From positions 1-64,000 of the forward strand of contig JANXSD010000020.1 in assembly GCA_025352785.1 (NCBI GenBank): a stretch of 64,000 nucleotides of DNA, given 5' to 3'. The notes under the pieces are model-generated. The model ran no database searches and was not told where the DNA came from. It saw only the letters and a program-made list of their open reading frames with translations. The translations under genes were made by a program, and so were the position numbers. Shown one piece after another: positions 19,066 through 28,845 of this stretch (its first letter is position 1; every line of letters starts with the position of its first letter). The stretch is from Bacteroidota bacterium (lineage in GTDB: Bacteria > Bacteroidota > Bacteroidia > AKYH767-A > OLB10).

Positions 19066-19170
19066 TTAAAATGCAGTACTAATAGTTTGATTTCATCACA
19101 AAAAACAGGTAAGCGAGCTAAAAGTTTTATAATTCTTCAAACTAATAGGTCTCTTTCGACCTATTTCCCG

Positions 19171-19178
19171 TAATTTTG
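19171..19178 (+). promoter_or_regulatory. Bacteroidota-type -7 box (TAATTTTG) upstream of pyrG
   Basis: TAATTTTG fits TAnnTTTG, 19 nt before the preferred ATG at 19197. Confidence 0.45.
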
Positions 19179-19196
19179 CTAAAACCCACACCTTAC

Positions 19197-20867
19197 ATGT
19201 CATCTAGTGCTTCTTCCGTCAGATATATATTTACTACTGGTGGTGTAACCTCTTCTCTCGGAAAGGGAATTATCTCCGCTTCATTAGCCAAACTTTTACA
19301 AGCTCGTGGCTATCGTGTAACTATTCAAAAGCTTGATCCTTACATTAATGTGGATCCAGGTACTTTAAATCCCTATGAACATGGTGAGTGTTATGTTACC
19401 AACGATGGAACAGAATCCGATCTTGATCTCGGGCATTATGAGCGTTTTTTAAATGTTCCAACCTCCATAGCCAATAATGTAACAACGGGCAAAATTTATC
19501 AAACAGTTATCAATCGTGAGCGTGAAGGAGCATATCTTGGAAAAACAGTTCAGGTAATTCCACATATTACGGATGAAATTAAACGCCGAATCCAACTTTT
19601 AGGTGAAACTGGTGAGTTTGATATTATCATCACCGAAATAGGAGGTACTGTTGGTGACATTGAATCATTGCCATATATAGAAGCTGTTCGTCAAATGATT
19701 TGGGAAATGGGTTCTACCAATGTAGCTGTAATCCATCTTACGCTTTTACCTTATCTAAGTACAACGGGTGAATTAAAAACAAAACCTACCCAACATTCTG
19801 TAAAAGCATTACTTGAATATGGTGTTCAACCGGATATCTTAGTTTGTCGTACTGAAAAACCTGTCAGTAATGATATTCGTCGTAAAATAGCTTTGTTTTG
19901 TAACGTAAATATAAATGCAGTAATTGAATCCATTGATGCAAGTACGATTTATGAAGTGCCTCTTTTAATGCTGAAGGAACAATTGGATAAAGTTGTTTTG
20001 AATCGATTAAAATTACCATTAAGACAGGAACCTGATATGGCAGCTTGGAAGGATTTTTTAGGGAAACTTAAAAACCCCATTCACGAAGTTCGTATTGGAT
20101 TAATTGGAAAATACATCGAATTAAAAGATGCTTATAAATCCATTAACGAAGCCTTTATTCATGCTGGTGTTTCTAACGAATGTCAAGTCAAATTAGAATG
20201 GATTCATTCCGAAAAATTGGATCACGATAATGTTAAAAACCAATTAGGACACCTTCACGCAATTTTAGTTGCGCCAGGTTTTGGTGAAAGAGGCATCGAA
20301 GGAAAGATCAATGCTATTCAATATGCAAGAGAGAAAAAAATCCCTTTTCTAGGTATTTGCTTAGGAATGCAATGTGCCGTTGTTGAGTTCGCACGCAATG
20401 TTTTAGGAATGAAAGATGCGCATTCTACGGAGATGAATCCCGAAACGTCGTTTCCGGTCATCAATATGATGGAAGAACAAAAGCTTATTACAAATAAAGG
20501 TGGAACCATGCGACTCGGTGAATATACCTGTTCAGTAGCAAAAGGAACACGAGCATATCAGGTTTATGGTAAATCAAAAATCACGGAACGCCATCGTCAT
20601 CGCTATGAATTTAATAACGATTATCTTCAAAAGTTTGAAGCAGATGGAATGATAGCTTCAGGCATCAATCCCGATTCTAGTCTAGTCGAAATTATTGAAT
20701 TGAAAAATCACCCATGGTTTGTAGGTGTTCAATTCCATCCTGAATATAAGAGCACAGTTCTCAATCCGCACCCTCTCTTTGTAAAGTTTGTTAAGGCAGC
20801 TTTGGATAGATCTCACGGACACATCGACAATAAACAGGAAATAAAAAGTACTTCGCTTGTCGATTAA
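19197..20867 (+). CDS. pyrG: CTP synthase
   Basis: RYIFTTGGVTSSLGKGIISASLAKLLQARGYRVTIQKLDPYINVDPGTLNPYEHGE; glutaminase FLGICLGMQCAVVEFARN and GVQFHPEYKS. Start ATG 19197 preferred over 19176. Confidence 0.98.
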   Translation: MSSSASSVRYIFTTGGVTSSLGKGIISASLAKLLQARGYRVTIQKLDPYINVDPGTLNPYEHGECYVTNDGTESDLDLGHYERFLNVPTSIANNVTTGKIYQTVINREREGAYLGKTVQVIPHITDEIKRRIQLLGETGEFDIIITEIGGTVGDIESLPYIEAVRQMIWEMGSTNVAVIHLTLLPYLSTTGELKTKPTQHSVKALLEYGVQPDILVCRTEKPVSNDIRRKIALFCNVNINAVIESIDASTIYEVPLLMLKEQLDKVVLNRLKLPLRQEPDMAAWKDFLGKLKNPIHEVRIGLIGKYIELKDAYKSINEAFIHAGVSNECQVKLEWIHSEKLDHDNVKNQLGHLHAILVAPGFGERGIEGKINAIQYAREKKIPFLGICLGMQCAVVEFARNVLGMKDAHSTEMNPETSFPVINMMEEQKLITNKGGTMRLGEYTCSVAKGTRAYQVYGKSKITERHRHRYEFNNDYLQKFEADGMIASGINPDSSLVEIIELKNHPWFVGVQFHPEYKSTVLNPHPLFVKFVKAALDRSHGHIDNKQEIKSTSLVD

Positions 20868-20954
20868 TTAAAATTCATTTATCAATAGGTTTAAATATTG
20901 ATTTCTGCATAAAAACAGCTGAGTCTTTTCAGCGTTTCACGTGCATAGACTTCC

Positions 20955-20962
20955 TATATTTG
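20955..20962 (+). promoter_or_regulatory. Bacteroidota-type -7 box (TATATTTG) upstream of yidC
   Basis: TATATTTG 20 nt upstream of the yidC ATG. Confidence 0.5.
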
Positions 20963-20981
20963 CGCCTCCAAATTCCATAGT

Positions 20982-22850
20982 ATGGATCGTAATTCCGTAA
21001 TCGGACTCGTATTAATAGGTCTGATACTTATAGGCTTTAGTATCATGAACACGCCCTCTCAACTGGAGATGGCAACCATGAAGCATAAACAAGACAGTAT
21101 CGCTCTTGTAGAAAAGCAAAAAGCAGCAATATCTGCTTCCAAAGCTGCAATGCTTCCTGTACCAACAGCACAAAATGCATCATCAAATGACTCTGCATTA
21201 TCAGACTCCTCTGTTTTAGCGCAACAAGCTGATCAATTAGGTGCATTTGCAACTGCAGGTTCAGGTACGGATGAAGATGTGATCATCGAAAATGATTTGC
21301 TAAAAATAACTCTAACATCTAAAGGTGGTAGGGTGAAATCTGCTGAATTGAAAAAGTATAAAACATGGGAGAAAAAACCTGTTTTACTTTTTGAAGGTGA
21401 TTCATCTCGTTTCGGATTGAATTTCTTTGCGCAAAATAGATCCATCTCTACCGAAAATTTATTTTTTCAAGCACAAGGAAAAGGCTTCGTTGTTGCAGGT
21501 ACTGATAGTAACAGCATTTCTTTCCGCTTATTTGCTGGAAGTCCTGATCGTTATATTGAATACGTTTATAGTTTGAAAGGAGGAAGTTATCTTCTTGGTT
21601 ATAAAATTAACTTCATTAATATCAATCAGGTGATTGCAGCTAATGCTGGTTACCTTGAATTGAATTGGGCTCAACGACTTCGTCAGCAGGAGATGGATAT
21701 TAAGTCTGAACGAATGAATTCAACCATTTATTACAAATACAGTGATGATGATGTTGATTTTATTAGTGAACGTAAAGATGAAAGCGATGATCTAAAAACA
21801 AAGGTGAAATGGATCTCTATGAAACAGCATTTTTTCACGCAAGTGCTGATCGCCGATAATAGTTTTGATAAGCCAACACACATCGAAACATTAGCAGGAA
21901 AAGAAGGTGAGGATTTCGTTAAACAAATGAAGGCATCTTTTACAATTCCATATTCACATCTGCCTAATGAATCATTCGGAATGCAATTTTATTTTGGTCC
22001 GAATCATTACAAAACACTTGAAAAAATTGGTTTTAATTTAGAAAAACAAATTCCATTAGGATGGGGAATATTTGGTTGGGTAAATCGTTATATTGTAATT
22101 TTTATTTTTAATTTCCTTAGTGGATTTAATCTCAATTACGGAATCATCATTTTGATTTTAACATTGGTGATTAAGATCATGTTATTGCCTTTAACTTTTA
22201 AAGCATATCAGTCGCAAGCAAAGATGAAAGTGCTTAAGCCAGAAATTGAAGAGATACAAGGCAAATTTAAAGAAGAGCCGATGAAACTTCAACAGGAGAT
22301 GATGGGATTGTACAAAAAAGCAGGAGTTAGTCCATTAGGTGGATGTTTACCTATGTTATTGCAATTTCCGATTCTTATTGCGATGTTCCGTTTTTTCCCG
22401 CAGTCGATTGAATTACGTCAACAAAGTTTTTTATGGGCACATGATTTAAGTACGTATGATTCCATCATGGATCTGCCTTTCACCATTCCTTTCTACGGTA
22501 GTCATGTAAGTTTATTTACTTTATTGATGACGATATCTACTTTGTTAATCACTTGGGTAAACAGTCAAACTACTGTAACAAATCCTCAAATGAAATGGAT
22601 GATGTATCTGATGCCTATCGTTTTCTTGGGAGTATTCAATAGTTATTCTTCTGGATTGAGTTATTATTATTTCCTTGCTAATACTATTAGTATCGGACAA
22701 CAATATTTGTTTAAAGCATTTGTTGATGAAGATGCGATTCATAAAAAAATTCAGGAAAATAAAAAGCGACCTGTTTCACAAACGAAATCAAAGTTTCAAC
22801 AACGGCTTGAAACGATGGCGAAACAAAAAGGAGTTAAACTTCCTAAATAA
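20982..22850 (+). CDS. yidC: Membrane protein insertase YidC
   Basis: MDRNSVIGLVLIGLILIGFSIM; Oxa1 region WGIFGWVNRYIVIFIFNFL and LQQEMMGLYKKAGVSPLGGCLPMLLQFPILIAMFRFFPQSIELRQQSFLWAHDLS. Confidence 0.97.
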   Translation: MDRNSVIGLVLIGLILIGFSIMNTPSQLEMATMKHKQDSIALVEKQKAAISASKAAMLPVPTAQNASSNDSALSDSSVLAQQADQLGAFATAGSGTDEDVIIENDLLKITLTSKGGRVKSAELKKYKTWEKKPVLLFEGDSSRFGLNFFAQNRSISTENLFFQAQGKGFVVAGTDSNSISFRLFAGSPDRYIEYVYSLKGGSYLLGYKINFININQVIAANAGYLELNWAQRLRQQEMDIKSERMNSTIYYKYSDDDVDFISERKDESDDLKTKVKWISMKQHFFTQVLIADNSFDKPTHIETLAGKEGEDFVKQMKASFTIPYSHLPNESFGMQFYFGPNHYKTLEKIGFNLEKQIPLGWGIFGWVNRYIVIFIFNFLSGFNLNYGIIILILTLVIKIMLLPLTFKAYQSQAKMKVLKPEIEEIQGKFKEEPMKLQQEMMGLYKKAGVSPLGGCLPMLLQFPILIAMFRFFPQSIELRQQSFLWAHDLSTYDSIMDLPFTIPFYGSHVSLFTLLMTISTLLITWVNSQTTVTNPQMKWMMYLMPIVFLGVFNSYSSGLSYYYFLANTISIGQQYLFKAFVDEDAIHKKIQENKKRPVSQTKSKFQQRLETMAKQKGVKLPK

Positions 22851-22859
22851 TAATTTAAT

Positions 22860-22892
22860 AAATGCCCTGTCGTCATTAAGCGTCAGGGCATT
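22860..22892 (+). terminator. Terminator hairpin after yidC
   Basis: AAATGCCCTG...CAGGGCATTT followed by a T-rich stretch. Confidence 0.75.
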
Positions 22893-22918
22893 TATTTTAA
22901 TTGATCAAAAAAGAGGAA

Positions 22919-23413
22919 ATGCGTAGAATAATTTATTTGTTTTTTGTTATGTTTGTTATCGCTTGTTCATCAACGATACACCATGAATCTACTACGAACA
23001 AAGTATATTTAAAAGATTCATTACTCGCTTCAATAGAACGTAGTGCATGCTTTGGGAAATGCCCTCAATACAAAACCATAATTTACAAGTCAGGCTTTGC
23101 TGAGTATTACGGTAAAAAAGACATTGATAAAATTGGTTATTATACAGGACAATTAAATGCTGATGATTTGAATAGATTATATAGCCTTATTCGTACTTAT
23201 AAGATGGAAGAAAAGGATACTGCCTACATCAATAAGTATCTTGCCGATTTTCCAGCATGGTCATTATGGGTTTCTGATTTAAATCCTACCAAACATATTC
23301 AAATTTCGCATGAAGCTCCACCCTCAGAAATAACTGAATTCGGCAAAGCAATGGATCAATATCTAGTATCGGTAAAATGGACAAAAAAAACTTCCACGAA
23401 AGATGAAAAGTAA
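22919..23413 (+). CDS. DUF6438-like lipoprotein
   Basis: Lipoprotein signal MRRIIYLFFVMFVIACSS; SIERSACFGKCPQYKTIIYKSGFAEYYGKKDIDKIGYYTGQL resembles DUF6438. Confidence 0.7.
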   Translation: MRRIIYLFFVMFVIACSSTIHHESTTNKVYLKDSLLASIERSACFGKCPQYKTIIYKSGFAEYYGKKDIDKIGYYTGQLNADDLNRLYSLIRTYKMEEKDTAYINKYLADFPAWSLWVSDLNPTKHIQISHEAPPSEITEFGKAMDQYLVSVKWTKKTSTKDEK

Positions 23414-23488
23414 TTTCACGAGTTTAATTTTAGAAGAAAGCGTAGCATTGTTTCGTTAGCTACGTGCCGCTTTGAATTAATGTTTCCA

Positions 23489-23496
23489 TAAATTTG
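23489..23496 (+). promoter_or_regulatory. Bacteroidota-type -7 box (TAAATTTG) upstream of the HPPD-like gene
   Basis: TAAATTTG 40 nt before the ATG. Confidence 0.4.
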
Positions 23497-23535
23497 CAGT
23501 ATAGAAAGAGTACTTAGTTTCAAAAAATAAAAACA

Positions 23536-24630
23536 ATGTCAGAAGATTTCCTCCCCCTTAACGGTACCGATCATATAGAGTTTTATGTCGGAAATGCTAA
23601 ACAAGCTGCTTATTTTTATCAAGTTGCTTTCGGCTTTTCACTAGTCGCATATGCAGGTCCAGAAACAGGTGTCCGCGATCGCGCATCTTATGTATTGCAG
23701 CAAGGCAAGGTGCGGTTTGTCTTTACAACGGCAATGCATCCGGATCATGAAATTACACAACATGTTGCGAAGCATGGTGACGGAGTGAAAGTGTTAGCTC
23801 TTTGGGTTGACGATGCTGAGAAGTCATTTTACGAGACGATGTCAAGAGGGGCACAAGCACATTCAACACCGCAAATGATGAAGGATGAATTTGGCGAAGT
23901 GAAAATTTCTGCCATCCATACTTATGGTGAAACAATTCACAAATTTGTTGAACGTAAAAATTATACTGGCGCATTTCTTCCAGGCTATAATGCAGCGAAA
24001 TCAAATTTGAAAGTGGAGCCTCTAGGGTTACTTCATATCGATCATTGTGTTGGAAATGTGGAGTTAGGGAAAATGAATGAATGGGTGAAGTTTTATGAAG
24101 ATGTAATGGGCTTCAAAATGATTCTCACTTTTGATGATAATGATATTAGTACAGAATACTCTGCATTGATGAGTAAAGTGGTTTCTAATGGTAACGGCTA
24201 TGTGAAGTTCCCAATCAATGAGCCTGCTGCTGGGAAAAAGAAATCTCAAATTGATGAATACCTTGAATTTTATCATAGCCCAGGTGTTCAGCACATCGCC
24301 ATTGCAACAGGAGATGTTGTAAAAACGGTAACCGAACTGAAAGCGAGAGGTGTTGATTTTTTATCGGTTCCAACTACCTATTATGATGATCTTCAATCAC
24401 GAGTTGGTAAGATTGATGAAGACTTAAATGACCTAAAAAAGTTGGGAATACTTGTTGATCGAGATAATGAAGGTTATCTGTTACAAATTTTTACAAAACC
24501 TGTGGAGGATCGTCCAACGGTATTTTATGAAATTATCCAACGAAAGGGAGCAAAATCATTTGGCAAAGGAAATTTTAAAGCACTCTTTGAAGCATTAGAG
24601 CGCGAACAAGATTTGAGAGGAAATCTCTAA
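23536..24630 (+). CDS. hppD: 4-hydroxyphenylpyruvate dioxygenase
   Basis: LNGTDHIEFYVGNAKQAAYFYQVAFGFSLVAYAGPETGVRDRASYVLQQGKVRFVFT; HIDHCVGNV; YHSPGVQHIAIATGDVVKTV; GYLLQIFTKPVEDRPTVFYEIIQRKGAKSFGKGNFKALFEALE. Confidence 0.96.
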   Translation: MSEDFLPLNGTDHIEFYVGNAKQAAYFYQVAFGFSLVAYAGPETGVRDRASYVLQQGKVRFVFTTAMHPDHEITQHVAKHGDGVKVLALWVDDAEKSFYETMSRGAQAHSTPQMMKDEFGEVKISAIHTYGETIHKFVERKNYTGAFLPGYNAAKSNLKVEPLGLLHIDHCVGNVELGKMNEWVKFYEDVMGFKMILTFDDNDISTEYSALMSKVVSNGNGYVKFPINEPAAGKKKSQIDEYLEFYHSPGVQHIAIATGDVVKTVTELKARGVDFLSVPTTYYDDLQSRVGKIDEDLNDLKKLGILVDRDNEGYLLQIFTKPVEDRPTVFYEIIQRKGAKSFGKGNFKALFEALEREQDLRGNL

Positions 24631-24645
24631 CAATTAATTCTTATA

Positions 24646-24681
24646 GATAATCCTAGTTCTGTAAAAAGAACTAGGATTATC
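24646..24681 (+). terminator. Rho-independent terminator after the HPPD-like gene
   Basis: GATAATCCTAGTTCT-GTAAAA-AGAACTAGGATTATC, then CCTTTTTC. Confidence 0.85.
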
Positions 24682-24751
24682 CTTTTTCTGGCGATGAAAC
24701 ATTTTGGACTCTTGCGATGTATAACACGGAGCAAAAAACCAATTTTAGAAA

Positions 24752-26713
24752 ATGTCACGCAAAAATTCTATTCGCCAACAAACTGCATTAAAAACAACTC
24801 TTCGTCTTGCAATAATAGCAACAGGAGTATCAATAGCTGGTTTGGTGGTATTATTAATTGTCGTTTTTAATATGATGAAAGAAGAGCAAGGTCATGCTGA
24901 ATCTTCTCTCATATTTAAAAATGCTGATGTAATTCAAGATACATCGAACGTACTTCGTGGTAGCATCAACCAAAAAATAATTGGTGTGGTGATAGAAACT
25001 TCTGGAAAAGGAAATCCAGTTAAAGTAAATACGATAACGTTCAATGCGAAAGGAACATCATTACCAGTTGAACAAAATATTGAAAATGCGCGGTTATGGT
25101 TCACCGCTAACGATAATAATTTTCTTCCTAATCAACAAGTTGGAAGTACTGTAATAAAAGTTACTGAAAGTGATTTTGAAATCGCTTGCAACCAAAATCT
25201 TAAACCAGGAAAAAATTACTTCTGGTTAACTTTTGATGTGAAGCCTGATGCAGCGTATGCTCCAGGAACAATTGATGCTACTTGTCAGGATTTGAAAATT
25301 GGTGCAATAGAGTACAAGCCATTAATAAGTAATGCTACAGGTAAACGATTTACGGAGCCAAACATTCCATATTATTCTATGGGAAACTTTGCAGTTAATA
25401 ATTTGGGAGCTTGGAATTCTAAAAGAGATGGCTCAGGAATTTCACCAAAGCAAATAAATGCTTCACGCAACTCCTACTTCGTTCAATCAGGACATAAAAT
25501 GATCAGTAATACAGCACTCAGCCTACAGTCAATGGTTGTTGAAAATGGTGGTGAAATACGAATCACTTCTCCATTACGTATGAATGCGATGTATGTAGCT
25601 TTTGGTGGCGTTGTTCAACAAGATGCTACAATAACTGATTATTATTGCTTCAATGAGTTTTATATGGAGAATGGAAGTAATTACATTCATAATAATACTG
25701 GATATTTGCCTGGCTTACATTGCTTTTTTGATGCAAAATCAAATCAAACTTTTTTTCAATATGGCTTAGCAACTTTTCCATATACCATTAAATGGGGAAA
25801 TGTAATTATTGATGCAAGTACACCATTAGATATTGATATTCAGAAAAATTTCAGTTATGTGCAAGGTGATTTAGAATTGCGTAAAACTGGATCCTCAATA
25901 GGTTCTAATGGAGATCAAGGATTGTTCTGTGCAGAAGAAGATACGCTCCATATCGCAGGAAGTTTAATAGTGTCCGGTGGGAAATTTTATGGAATGCGTA
26001 GCGATAAAAATAAAACATTGTATGTTGAAATTGGTAAAGATTTAATTTTGAAAAGTGGATTGCTTACTGATGCAGATGCAAGAAAAAATGAAGGTCATAC
26101 TATAATGAAAATTAATGGAGATGTTTTGCTTTTGGGCGGAACACTGAAATTTAATAATGGAAATAGTTCTAAAATGATTTTTGAAGGCAATCGAACTTCG
26201 CGTTGGATCCAAAATCCTACTTGTGAAGTTACTTTAGGAAATGTTGAAATAAAGAACATGCACGATGTGATTCTTAAAGGAGAAAAGATGGGTGACGTAG
26301 GAGCAAAGTGTATCATCGATGTACAATCTGGTGGTCGACTTTTTTGTGGAGTTAATAAAGTAACTGGTGCTGGTGATTTTCTCTTGCAAGATAATGCAAC
26401 AATAGGTATTGGAGATCCTGAAGGGATTTATACAACTGGTACAAAAGGAAACATACTCACCAGTGGAAGAATATTTCATTCTGGTGCTAACTATTTTTAT
26501 TATACCAACTCGCAACCACAAATTAGTGGAATATTTATTACACGTCCAGAATTAAACACGGTTCGTCGTATCATTCTTGATAAAGATCAAACGTCTCAAA
26601 CGTTGGCGCTATCACAAGATTTTAATGTTACGGAGGAAGTGAAAATTAACAAAGGCGATATTCGTCAGTCCGGTCATGAACTTCGATTGCCAAAAATTTC
26701 AGATAACCGATAA
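24752..26713 (+). CDS. Membrane-anchored protein with BNR-associated N-terminal-like domain, function unknown
   Basis: N-terminal TM segment (LRLAIIATGVSIAGLVVLLIVVFNMM); GNPVKVNTITFNAKGTSLPVEQNIENARLWFTANDNNFLPNQQVGS resembles the BNR_assoc_N domain; remainder repetitive beta-rich. Confidence 0.65.
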   Translation: MSRKNSIRQQTALKTTLRLAIIATGVSIAGLVVLLIVVFNMMKEEQGHAESSLIFKNADVIQDTSNVLRGSINQKIIGVVIETSGKGNPVKVNTITFNAKGTSLPVEQNIENARLWFTANDNNFLPNQQVGSTVIKVTESDFEIACNQNLKPGKNYFWLTFDVKPDAAYAPGTIDATCQDLKIGAIEYKPLISNATGKRFTEPNIPYYSMGNFAVNNLGAWNSKRDGSGISPKQINASRNSYFVQSGHKMISNTALSLQSMVVENGGEIRITSPLRMNAMYVAFGGVVQQDATITDYYCFNEFYMENGSNYIHNNTGYLPGLHCFFDAKSNQTFFQYGLATFPYTIKWGNVIIDASTPLDIDIQKNFSYVQGDLELRKTGSSIGSNGDQGLFCAEEDTLHIAGSLIVSGGKFYGMRSDKNKTLYVEIGKDLILKSGLLTDADARKNEGHTIMKINGDVLLLGGTLKFNNGNSSKMIFEGNRTSRWIQNPTCEVTLGNVEIKNMHDVILKGEKMGDVGAKCIIDVQSGGRLFCGVNKVTGAGDFLLQDNATIGIGDPEGIYTTGTKGNILTSGRIFHSGANYFYYTNSQPQISGIFITRPELNTVRRIILDKDQTSQTLALSQDFNVTEEVKINKGDIRQSGHELRLPKISDNR

Positions 26714-26735
26714 TAAAATAAATCTTTCTAATTTA

Positions 26736-26764
26736 AAACCCATTGGTTGCATCCAGTGGGTTTT
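26736..26764 (+). terminator. Terminator hairpin after 24752-26713
   Basis: AAACCCA-TTGG...CCAG-TGGGTTT followed by poly-T. Confidence 0.75.
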
Positions 26765-26944
26765 TTTTTGTTATTTATTTGCAAGGTTTAAAATTATGTT
26801 TTAGATTGCTCAATTAACAGACTATGGTTAATAATTATAGTTTTGATAATAATAAATTTCAAATTTTAAAATTAACTTTACTGAGATTTGCATGATAATC
26901 AGATCTTTGAAATTCAACTAGCTGACGATAAAAAAAATATAAAA

Positions 26945-28216
26945 ATGGATGAGACAAAAGAGGTAAAAGGTAAGCATCAGCAGATGTTAGAGTTGTTAGA
27001 TGAAATTTCAATTTCGGGAAAGGCTTTAGGGATTATTCTGCAAAATACAGAGGACGAACAACTGGACGGAAGAACAGTTCAGGTGAATGGGAAGAAATTA
27101 GTAAATTTTACCAATTGTAGTTATTTAGGTCTTGAATTAGATCCAAGGATGATAGCAGGTTGTATTGAAGCAACAACAAGATATGGAACTCAATTCGCTT
27201 CTTCAAGATCATACTTATCCGTAACTCTTTATAAGGAAATTGAAGAACAACTTGCTAAAATTTTCAAACTTCCAACAGCACTTTCTCAAACAACTTCATT
27301 GGGTCATATCAGTAATATACCAATTTTAGTTGGTGATCGCGACGCTGTTATCATGGACATTAGTGTTCATGCAACTGTTCAAGAGGCCGTGTCACTCTTA
27401 GTGGAGCGTGGGATTACAATCGAGCGTATTCGTCACAATAGAATGGATATTCTAGAAGATCGAATTAAAGAATTAAGCCTCACTCATGAAAAAATCTGGT
27501 ACATGGCTGATGGAGTTTATTCTATGTTCGGTGATTGCGCTCCACTCGACGAGCTAAAAATGTTGATGGATACGCACGAGCAGTTCTACCTTTATATTGA
27601 TGATGCACATGGTATGAGTTGGGCTGGCGAAAATGGTGCTGGTTATGTTTATTCAAAAATGCCGTACCACCCTAAAATGTATTTTACCACTTCATTAGCA
27701 AAAGGATTCGGAGCTTCGGGAGGTGTATTAGCATTCCCTGATGATACTGCTTTCCGAAGAGTACATGATTTTGGACGAACGTTTATCTTTTCAACTCAAT
27801 TAGCACCACCTATGCTCGGTGCTATTCGCGCTTCTGCAAAAATTCACTTAAGTGGCGAAATACTTTTGATGCAATCACAATTGCAAGAGAAAATTAAATT
27901 CTTTAATCAAAAGGCTCGAATGCTTGAATTGCCGCTTCTGTCGGATGGAATTACACCTGTTCGTTTTATTGGTTTAGGTAAGCCACAAGTTGGATACAAT
28001 ATGGTTACTAGATTGCGGAACGCTGGATTTTATAATAGCTTATGTGTTTATCCAAGTGTATCATTTAACAATACAGGAATTCGTGTCGCATTAACACGTC
28101 ATCACACTTTTGATGATATTGAAAATTTATTGAATGAGATTGCGTTGAACTTGCCTATTGTTTTGAAGGAAGTAGGGTCAAGTATGACTGAAATTAATCG
28201 ATTCTTTAAAATATAA
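26945..28216 (+). CDS. Alpha-oxoamine synthase-like PLP-dependent aminotransferase class I/II family acyltransferase
   Basis: VNFTNCSYLGLELDPRMIAG, SRSYLSVT, IWYMADGVYSMFGDCAP, YIDDAHGMSWAGENGAG, PLP-lysine motif FTTSLAKGFGASGG. Start 26945 or 26888 uncertain. Confidence 0.8.
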   Translation: MDETKEVKGKHQQMLELLDEISISGKALGIILQNTEDEQLDGRTVQVNGKKLVNFTNCSYLGLELDPRMIAGCIEATTRYGTQFASSRSYLSVTLYKEIEEQLAKIFKLPTALSQTTSLGHISNIPILVGDRDAVIMDISVHATVQEAVSLLVERGITIERIRHNRMDILEDRIKELSLTHEKIWYMADGVYSMFGDCAPLDELKMLMDTHEQFYLYIDDAHGMSWAGENGAGYVYSKMPYHPKMYFTTSLAKGFGASGGVLAFPDDTAFRRVHDFGRTFIFSTQLAPPMLGAIRASAKIHLSGEILLMQSQLQEKIKFFNQKARMLELPLLSDGITPVRFIGLGKPQVGYNMVTRLRNAGFYNSLCVYPSVSFNNTGIRVALTRHHTFDDIENLLNEIALNLPIVLKEVGSSMTEINRFFKI

Positions 28217-28235
28217 TAGTAGAAAAATAATAATT

Positions 28236-28273
28236 AAAACGGGCTATCTTTAATAAAAAGATAGCCCGTTTTT
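28236..28273. terminator. Bidirectional terminator between convergent genes
   Basis: AAAACGGGCTATCTTT-AATA-AAAAGATAGCCCGTTTT with flanking A and T tracts. Confidence 0.85.
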
Positions 28274-28288
28274 TCGTACTTCAAATTG

Positions 28289-28726
28289 TTAATGTGTTTC
28301 TGGAAATTCACATAATTTCCAGAAATCAGTTAGGATCTTGAATGTCCTTTCAAAATGAGAAATGTCTACAGGTTTTAATATGTATCCCGACACATTATAC
28401 TTGTAAGCATTTATAAGGTCCGATTCGTCGTTTGAGGTGGTTACCATGTAAACACTCAAATGCTTTAATTCATCATTTGCCCTTAATGCCTCCAGAAATT
28501 CAATACCATTCATCTTGGGCATGTTAATATCCAACAATATGATTTGTGGATATGGACTTAGTCTTTGCTTACCGTTTTGCCCCGTCAGCAAATCTAATGC
28601 GTCTTCACCATTTGTCGCATTGTGAATTATTCCTATACCTTCGATTTTCTTTAGTGCCCTCTCGATAACCATTCGATCAACACTGTCATCTTCAATGTGA
28701 AGTAGATTTATTTGCTTTCTGCTCAT
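28289..28726 (-). CDS. Response regulator (single receiver domain, Rcp1-like)
   Basis: INLLHIEDDSVDRMVIERAL, IILLDINMPKMNGIEFLEALR, VYMVTTSNDESDLINAYKYNVSGYILKPVD. Confidence 0.93.
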   Translation of the reverse strand: MSRKQINLLHIEDDSVDRMVIERALKKIEGIGIIHNATNGEDALDLLTGQNGKQRLSPYPQIILLDINMPKMNGIEFLEALRANDELKHLSVYMVTTSNDESDLINAYKYNVSGYILKPVDISHFERTFKILTDFWKLCEFPETH

Positions 28727-28845
28727 AATTTGTTCTACTTTTAAATGAAACTAAATTTCCCCCATTTCGTAATATTACAAAGAATATTTTAATATCATTA
28801 CGGGGAATTACTAAAGTATTCAGAAATAACAAGAAAATATTAGAA

